Shown here: positions 6,145 to 9,741 of the stretch, in pieces
Layout: each line of letters opens with the position of its first letter
Position numbering within the stretch: position 1 is the first letter of the stretch
From: Alphaproteobacteria bacterium
GTDB lineage: Bacteria; Pseudomonadota; Alphaproteobacteria; Rhodobacterales; Rhodobacteraceae
Assembly: GCA_030425945.1 (NCBI GenBank)
Contig: JAUHZL010000074.1
Span: forward strand, 1 to 9,741
DNA length: 9,741 nt
Direction of reading: 5' to 3'
Notes under the pieces: generated by a model
What the model was told of the DNA's origin: nothing
Database searches by the model: none
Seen by the model: only the letters and a program-made list of their open reading frames with translations
Translations under genes and position numbers: made by a program

Positions 6145-6774
6145 TCAGTCCCGGAAATTGCGGCTGTCCTTGATCTGGTCCCAGGCCCAGACCACCTCCT
6201 GCAGGCGCTCCTCGTCCGAGCGGTCGCCGCCGTTCATGTCGGGGTGCAGCACCTTGATGAGCGCCTTGTAGGCCTTGCGCACCTCGGTCTTGGTGGCGGT
6301 GTCGCGGACGTCGAGGATCTCGATCGCCTTGCGCTCGGTCGGCGGCAGCTTGCGGGTGCCGGTGGTCGCGCGCCCCGGGTTGCGGGTGGCGTTCTGGCCC
6401 AGCACCTCGTGCGCGTCGCTGATCCCGAGCCGCGCCCAGGCCTGTTCCTCGACCGAGCGGCGGAACGGCTTGGTGTCGCGGTTCCACACCTTGTCCGAGG
6501 CCATCTGCGCCGCGAGGTCCTGCTCGGCCCCGGCAGCGAAGGCGTTCCAGTTCAGGTTGTAGGCGCGGACGTGCTCCATGCAGAACCAGTAATACTCGTC
6601 CATCCGGTCCGGCGACTTCGGCGCGCGGTACTTGCCCGGCTTGTCGCAGCCCTCATGCTCGCAGACGCGCGTCGAGGTCTCGACGGCGCCCGACATGCCC
6701 CGCCGGCCGCGCGTCTTGCGCTTCTTGTCGGACGACACGCGCATGTCGAAATCGAACGGGGACCGGTCTGCCAT
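6145..6774 (-). CDS. Small protein with a C-terminal J-domain and Cys-containing N-terminus
   Basis: A 209-residue DnaJ-related protein with an inverted layout: the J-domain is at the C-terminus (about 148-209), with the essential HPD at 177-179 inside LIKVLHPDMNGGDRS. J-domains stimulate the ATPase of Hsp70 (DnaK or HscA). There is no Gly/Phe region, no DnaJ zinc domain and no C-terminal substrate domain, so this is a specialised (class III) co-chaperone. The N-terminal half has Cys38 and Cys43 (CEHEGC) plus Cys65 and His68 (CMEH), a plausible CxxxxC...CxxH metal site. No signal or membrane segment. AAGGAAGAG lies just before the ATG. It is divergent from bolA; this arrangement is familiar in Rhodobacterales and hints at a role in Fe-S or stress physiology, which is inference. 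Confidence 0.9.
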   Translation of the reverse strand: MADRSPFDFDMRVSSDKKRKTRGRRGMSGAVETSTRVCEHEGCDKPGKYRAPKSPDRMDEYYWFCMEHVRAYNLNWNAFAAGAEQDLAAQMASDKVWNRDTKPFRRSVEEQAWARLGISDAHEVLGQNATRNPGRATTGTRKLPPTERKAIEILDVRDTATKTEVRKAYKALIKVLHPDMNGGDRSDEERLQEVVWAWDQIKDSRNFRD

Positions 6775-6848
6775 GCTCTCTTCCTTTTCGACTCGGACGG
6801 CAGAGTTTAAGCGTCGGACTGTGAAGCGAAAGGGGGCCGGAGGTAAAA
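6775..6848. promoter_or_regulatory. Divergent J-domain/bolA intergenic region
   Basis: These 74 bp separate two divergent genes, so they should contain both promoters. TCGGAC occurs twice in direct orientation (6793-6798 and 6814-6819), 21 bp apart or about two helical turns, flanking AGAGTTTAAG. That could be a shared operator, but the motif is short. The bolA ribosome-binding site is GGAGG at 6839-6843. No clear -35/-10 pair was found. Confidence 0.4.
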
Positions 6849-7106
6849 ATGAGTCTGAGAGCCGAGATTGAGACGCGCCTTAAGGAGGCCTTCGCGCCGC
6901 GCAGCCTGTCCGTGGTCGACGACAGCGAGAGCCACCGGGGCCATGGCGGCTGGCGCGAGGGCGGCGAGACGCACTTCAACGTCGAGATCGCTGCCGACGC
7001 CTTCGCGGGGATGAGCCGGGTGGCGGCGCACCGGGCGGTGCACGAGGCGCTGGGCAAGGACCTCGTGGGGCGGATCCACGCGCTGGGGCTGAAGATCGGG
7101 GCGTGA
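6849..7106 (+). CDS. bolA: BolA family protein
   Basis: This 85-residue protein covers the complete BolA fold. The family pattern is plain: SESHRGHGG (26-34) followed by ETHFNVEI (40-47), then MSRVAAHRAVHEAL (55-68) and RIHALGLKI (75-83), which holds the near-invariant His77. BolA proteins pair with monothiol CGFS glutaredoxins and hold or transfer [2Fe-2S] clusters using that C-terminal His plus residues in the loop near 26-33, linking them to iron sensing and Fe-S assembly in the cytoplasm. No glutaredoxin gene is in this window. GGAGG ends 5 nt before the ATG. The gene diverges from a J-domain gene and stops 2 bp short of the convergent DUF4177 gene. The paralogue type cannot be settled from sequence alone. 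Confidence 0.93.
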   Translation: MSLRAEIETRLKEAFAPRSLSVVDDSESHRGHGGWREGGETHFNVEIAADAFAGMSRVAAHRAVHEALGKDLVGRIHALGLKIGA

Positions 7107-7108
7107 GC

Positions 7109-7504
7109 CTACTCGGCGGCGACGCCGCTGTAGGTGGTGGTGCCGTCGTCGCGCATCAGCTTGCGGGCGCGGAGGACGCCGAGAATGCCGGCCTGCTCGG
7201 AGGGCGCTGGAATCGCGAGGATTTCCGCGTCCTGCGCGGGCAGTTGCCGGGGCTGGGCCGAACGGGCGAGATCGGCCTGGGGGCGGCGGAAGACGAGGAT
7301 GTTCTGGTAGGTCATGGTCTTGCCGGTGAGGCCGACGCGCTCTTCGCAGGGCAGCGTGTCGGAGCGGACGTATTCCCAGCCCTCGGCCCCGAGCTCGTTC
7401 ATCAAGCCCATCAATTCATTGGCGAATTTCGCCTCGGTTCCCTTGATGCCCTTGCCCGGGCGGCCCTTCTTCGGGGCGGGAACGACCTTGTATTCATAGT
7501 TCAT
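7109..7504 (-). CDS. DUF4177 domain protein
   Basis: A 131-residue cytoplasmic protein whose N-terminal half matches the DUF4177 pattern: MNYEYKVVPAPKKG (1-14), a lysine/glycine-rich link, FANELMGLMNELGAEGWEYV (27-46), then TMTYQNILVFRR (63-74). The helix ending in GAEGWE and flanking beta-strands are typical of this small domain, which has no known biochemical role. The C-terminal 55 residues are low in complexity and probably flexible. The ATG at 7504 is preferred because GAGG lies about 9 nt upstream and YEYKVV should begin the domain; an in-frame ATG at 7528 adds eight residues (MLACEASA) but its GAGGG directly abuts the start codon. The gene converges on bolA with 2 bp between stop codons, leaving no room for a separate terminator. 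Confidence 0.85.
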   Translation of the reverse strand: MNYEYKVVPAPKKGRPGKGIKGTEAKFANELMGLMNELGAEGWEYVRSDTLPCEERVGLTGKTMTYQNILVFRRPQADLARSAQPRQLPAQDAEILAIPAPSEQAGILGVLRARKLMRDDGTTTYSGVAAE

Positions 7505-7569
7505 CGCGGAAGCCTCGCACGCCAGCATCCCTCATGATGTGGAGAATAGACAAGCCTGTGCGACAAGTC

Positions 7570-7582
7570 CAAGGAATCCTTG
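7570..7582. promoter_or_regulatory. Short palindrome upstream of the DUF4177 gene
   Basis: CAAGGAATCCTTG is a 6+1+6 palindrome about 66 bp upstream of the DUF4177 start. Its size and place would suit a dimeric repressor site, but no known operator is recognised and a 6-bp arm can occur by chance. Confidence 0.25.
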
Positions 7583-7684
7583 AGACTCCCCGGTTTTGTC
7601 AACAGTTCGGCAACAGTGTTTTCCACAGGAGAAACCGGACCGGCCCCGGCCGCAGAGGCCCCCCTGCCCGCGCCGTCAAGGGGC

Positions 7685-7749
7685 ACCGTACGGTACGTCG
7701 GTATCACGTCGGTATCACGTCGGTCTCGCGTCGGTGCGGTGTCGGTGGG
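7685..7749. repeat. 10-bp palindrome followed by five 11-bp tandem units
   Basis: ACCGTACGGT (7685-7694) is a perfect palindrome. Directly after it come ACGTCGGTATC (7695-7705), the same again (7706-7716), ACGTCGGTCTC (7717-7727), GCGTCGGTGCG (7728-7738) and GTGTCGGTGGG (7739-7749). GTCGGT is kept in all five units, and decay runs left to right. An 11-bp period puts each unit on nearly the same face of the helix, as in protein-binding iteron arrays. A neutral minisatellite made by slippage is the simpler alternative. Confidence 0.75.
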
Positions 7750-7817
7750 GGTGTGGGGGGGTGAGGTGATGGGCGGGGAGCGGGCGTTTGCTGCGAGCGA
7801 GAGCCGAATGAGTGCTC

Positions 7818-7846
7818 TTGGCTGCAGCCGAAATGCTGTATACCAT
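7818..7846 (+). promoter_or_regulatory. Weak sigma-70-like promoter for the cassette
   Basis: TTGGCT (7818-7823) and TACCAT (7841-7846) are each 4/6 matches to -35 and -10 consensus with a 17-bp spacer. Transcription would start near 7853, which would exclude the ATG at 7833 and favour that at 7899. The match is modest. Confidence 0.25.
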
Positions 7847-7898
7847 AGAGACATCAAAGAAATTCGGCTTGGCAACTTTCGAAATTCGGAAAATAAAA

Positions 7899-8810
7899 AT
7901 GTTTTACCGCGCAGCACTAGATATCCGCGAGAACAACACCTCTTCAAATCGATCACTCTTGAGCTGCATTCGCTTTGTGGCTGACGTCGCGACGCCAGCC
8001 GTCTTTTATCTCAACCATGAATGGACCAAGTTGGAAGCGCTTGATACATTAGGTTTAGACTCCGCCCGGCTAACGGTTTCGCAGAAAGAGTTCCTAGGAA
8101 GCCACGACTTGCTACCCGGAGACCCGAAGGCTCTCGGCATGCCCACCCTAGTATATCTGGAGAACGGATCCTGGGAGAGGCCCACAGATCCCAAAACTGG
8201 CGCGATGTCAGGCCTCGTCGTGCCAAAGCGAGAGTTTGTCTTTTCAACGTCAGAAATAGTTCACAAAGCCTACCTTCGAGACAACGGATTAAATGCGCAG
8301 ACAGCTATTCTGTGTCTAGCCGCTGTCGGGCTGGAGGTTATGCTTCCCAATGTAGCATTCAATCTGGTCGCAGATGAGGAGATTGAGCAGATAAAGGAGA
8401 AGTTCAAGGAAGAGCGGCACGCCTACCTTGAAGTGATAGCCAGGCTGGCGCAACAAGCATACGATGGCTTGAAGAACGGCGAGTACACTGACGTAATGCG
8501 CTGGGCTGAGAGCGAAACAGCATTTAGTCTGGCGCCAAAGGCGCGGCTCATTGAAGAGCGCGTTTCTTCTTTAACAGCACGGCAGTTGCGCAGAGCTGGA
8601 TACTCTTTTTGGAAGGACGGAATCCCATCTATTGGTGCCGCTTACCTAGGCGGCGGCCTTGTGCCAGCGGCAGTAGTTGGTGGTCAATCTGCGCTCAAGA
8701 CCTTGATCGATGGTATTAGTGCGGCACGATCAGAGAGGTTATTTCCAGAAATCGCTTATGCGATGAGGATTAGCAAGGAACTAAAAGAAAAAGAGAAAAA
8801 ATCTTCCTGA
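7899..8810 (+). CDS. Unrecognised protein, first gene of the low-GC two-gene cassette
   Basis: I do not recognise this 303-residue protein. It has no signal peptide. Residues about 131-156 (AILCLAAVGLEVMLP) are hydrophobic, followed by a charged helix (160-190) rich in Glu, Lys and Arg. Residues about 241-270 are Gly-rich and hydrophobic (SIGAAYLGGGLVPAAVVGG), like a membrane-inserting or glycine-zipper segment, and the C-terminus is lysine-rich (KELKEKEKKSS). Start: the ATG at 7899 has GGA 8 nt upstream, and third-position G/C is lower in the 22 codons before it. An in-frame ATG at 7833 would give 325 residues and cannot be excluded. Codon use is unlike the genes to its left (TTA, CTA and ATA occur), suggesting transfer. 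The HEPN gene begins 25 bp after its stop, so the two are probably co-transcribed. Confidence 0.72.
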   Translation: MFYRAALDIRENNTSSNRSLLSCIRFVADVATPAVFYLNHEWTKLEALDTLGLDSARLTVSQKEFLGSHDLLPGDPKALGMPTLVYLENGSWERPTDPKTGAMSGLVVPKREFVFSTSEIVHKAYLRDNGLNAQTAILCLAAVGLEVMLPNVAFNLVADEEIEQIKEKFKEERHAYLEVIARLAQQAYDGLKNGEYTDVMRWAESETAFSLAPKARLIEERVSSLTARQLRRAGYSFWKDGIPSIGAAYLGGGLVPAAVVGGQSALKTLIDGISAARSERLFPEIAYAMRISKELKEKEKKSS

Positions 8811-8835
8811 ACCGAATCGCCAAGAGGGTGGTGAG

Positions 8836-9693
8836 ATGCAAGTGATCGCGGATAATAATGAAACATATGTTTTGCTCAACGGAATAAGTGTTTGCTCTGA
8901 CATTCAGCTTGACGAAGGCTTGATACTTCAGCGCGCAGACACCTCGCACGTTGATTTCAATTGTGCAGTTTCAGCTTGCGCCACACCAGACGATATTCCG
9001 GTTATTCTGGCATTCATTCCCCGAATTAGCTCTCAGTTCCACATAAATGCAAACTCGCCCAAAGCCGCTGCCGCAAAGGCGTGGAACTCTAGTTGGGATG
9101 CACTGTTGCTGTCTGCCATTTTTCAAACTGAGGTGGGCTTCAATATTCAGTCCAGCAGTTCGGCTATGGACATATCTTCGCGCAGCAGTCTCCAAGCGAT
9201 CCACCACCATATGAGCGGCCTTAATTCTTCACCACCCTATATAATATCTGACAGCGACGCTGAATGGATTTCAAGGCACTTCTCCTCTGCTCGCAAGCTA
9301 CTTGAGCAGGATCGCTTTCTGACAGCGGTGCAATGCCTTTCGACCCACCACTTGCATCCGAACCCACGAATAAGACTAGCCGTGATTTGGGCTGGGATTG
9401 AGGGAATCTTCAATATTGAATCTGAACTGCGCTTCCGAATTAGTTTGTACGCAGCAAGATTTCTTCATCCTGAAAGTGAAACGGAAATGAAAGAAACCTT
9501 TCACATGGTGAGGGGATTATACGATGTGCGATCCAAGGCCGTCCACGGCGGTAATTTGAAGGGCAACTTGCAAGTTTCATGCGCTGATTCAGCGAAACTC
9601 TTGAATGCCATTATTGGGCTATTTCGTGATTTGTGTGGGTGGATTGGTTTCCGGTCATTCGACGATGGCCCCAGATGTTGTGCGGTAGGGTGA
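8836..9693 (+). CDS. Apea-like HEPN domain protein, putative RNase or toxin
   Basis: In this 285-residue protein the C-terminal part (about 145-270) resembles the Apea-like HEPN family. A helix with WAGIEGIFN (185-193) is followed by SELRFRISLYAARFL (196-210) and then the signature LYDVRSKAVHGG (228-239), which contains the HEPN motif Rx4H (Arg232, His237). Active HEPN RNases use this Arg/His pair at a dimer interface, and such domains are frequent in toxin-antitoxin, abortive-infection and other defence loci. The N-terminal 140 residues look like a separate beta-rich domain that I cannot name. A GGTGG (8827-8831) precedes the ATG. It lies 25 bp behind the unrecognised gene. The last residues, DDGPRCCAVG, are read from more G/C-rich DNA and overlap a minus-strand frame, so the true C-terminus may have been altered at an insertion junction. 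Confidence 0.78.
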   Translation: MQVIADNNETYVLLNGISVCSDIQLDEGLILQRADTSHVDFNCAVSACATPDDIPVILAFIPRISSQFHINANSPKAAAAKAWNSSWDALLLSAIFQTEVGFNIQSSSSAMDISSRSSLQAIHHHMSGLNSSPPYIISDSDAEWISRHFSSARKLLEQDRFLTAVQCLSTHHLHPNPRIRLAVIWAGIEGIFNIESELRFRISLYAARFLHPESETEMKETFHMVRGLYDVRSKAVHGGNLKGNLQVSCADSAKLLNAIIGLFRDLCGWIGFRSFDDGPRCCAVG

Positions 9694-9741
9694 GGCTGGC
9701 AGGTGGCTGAGCTTGCCTGCGATCAGGTAGGCCATAAGGAT
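9655..9741 (-). CDS. Possible 3' end of a gene entering from the right edge
   Basis: On the minus strand a frame is open from the window edge to a TGA at 9657-9655, giving 28 residues that include MAYLIAGKLSHLPASPYR. Composition here returns to G/C-rich, unlike the cassette. It overlaps the end of the HEPN gene by 39 bp. I do not recognise a family and the fragment is short; a transposase or other mobile gene truncating the cassette is one possibility. Confidence 0.25.
   Translation of the reverse strand: MLMAYLIAGKLSHLPASPYRTTSGAIVE

Larger units (their letters stand above)
7505..7898. other. Non-coding region between DUF4177 and the acquired cassette
   Basis: About 390 bp without a convincing gene. 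From left to right it holds the leader of the DUF4177 gene, a 13-bp palindrome (7570-7582), two DnaA-box-like 9-mers (7538-7546, 7619-7627), a 10-bp palindrome joined to 11-bp tandem units (7685-7749), a G-rich tract (7747-7784) and the A/T-rich leader of the next gene. The short frames crossing it are built from repeat sequence and lack family resemblance. Base composition changes from G/C-rich to A/T-rich near 7830. No tRNA was seen. Confidence 0.6.

Noticed and set aside
3928..6810. 960-codon open frame on the plus strand
   Set aside because: It is antisense to the SGNH hydrolase and J-domain genes. Its product is a low-complexity Arg/Ala/Val/Gly/His-rich chain typical of a shadow frame in high-GC DNA, while the minus-strand proteins have clear family motifs.
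7685..7749. CRISPR array
   Set aside because: The units are 11 bp and directly adjacent with no spacers, so this is a simple tandem repeat.
7505..7898. Chromosomal replication origin
   Set aside because: Only two imperfect DnaA-like boxes, no A/T-rich unwinding region beside them, and no dnaA, parAB, gidA or hemE nearby.
7534..7984. Short plus-strand frames crossing the region upstream of the cassette
   Set aside because: They translate the tandem repeats and G-rich tract, have no ribosome-binding site or recognisable domain, and one overlaps the start of the better-supported 7899-8810 gene.
8971..9210. 79-codon minus-strand frame inside the HEPN gene
   Set aside because: It is antisense to the gene with the HEPN motif, has no ribosome-binding site, and resembles no family.
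7800..9741. Prophage or integrase-driven island with att sites at a tRNA gene
   Set aside because: No integrase, tRNA gene or flanking direct repeats could be found within the window; only the compositional change supports acquisition.

Overview
The window looks like a high-GC alphaproteobacterial chromosome, most likely Rhodobacterales/Rhodobacteraceae. The grounds are the very strong G/C preference at third codon positions, the divergent J-domain/BolA pair, the DUF4177 protein and the tight packing of genes. The assignment rests on general familiarity with such genomes, not on a database search.

Region 1 (1-2771, + strand) is the 3' part of an extracytoplasmic stress locus. It holds the last codons of an ECF sigma factor, an overlapping RskA-type membrane anti-sigma factor, two exported single-domain fasciclin (FAS1) proteins and an MsrB methionine sulfoxide reductase with an export-type leader. 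A hairpin terminator and a possible ECF-type promoter separate the sigma/anti-sigma pair from the fasciclin-fasciclin-msrB genes, and each following gap contains GC-rich inverted repeats. The simplest reading is a sigma factor released by an envelope (possibly oxidative) signal that controls periplasmic fasciclins and a repair enzyme for oxidised methionine.

Region 2 (2753-6774, - strand) reads right to left: a small protein with a C-terminal J-domain, a large exported SGNH/GDSL hydrolase, and a BaiN/HI0933-type flavoprotein. The hydrolase stop and flavoprotein start overlap (ATGA), and the flavoprotein 3' end overlaps the convergent msrB 3' end by 19 bp.

Region 3 (6775-7504) has bolA diverging from the J-domain gene, converging with only 2 bp on a DUF4177 gene.

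Region 4 (7505-7898) is non-coding. It has a short palindrome, two DnaA-box-like 9-mers, a 10-bp palindrome running into five 11-bp tandem units, and a G-rich tract.

Region 5 (7899-9741) differs sharply in composition: more A/T, with TTA, CTA and ATA codons that the upstream genes largely avoid. It carries a two-gene unit: a protein I do not recognise, then a protein with a C-terminal Apea-like HEPN domain with an Rx4H motif. This is probably a horizontally acquired cassette and the best candidate for an undescribed system. Composition rises again at the right edge, where an open minus-strand frame enters the window and overlaps the HEPN gene end.
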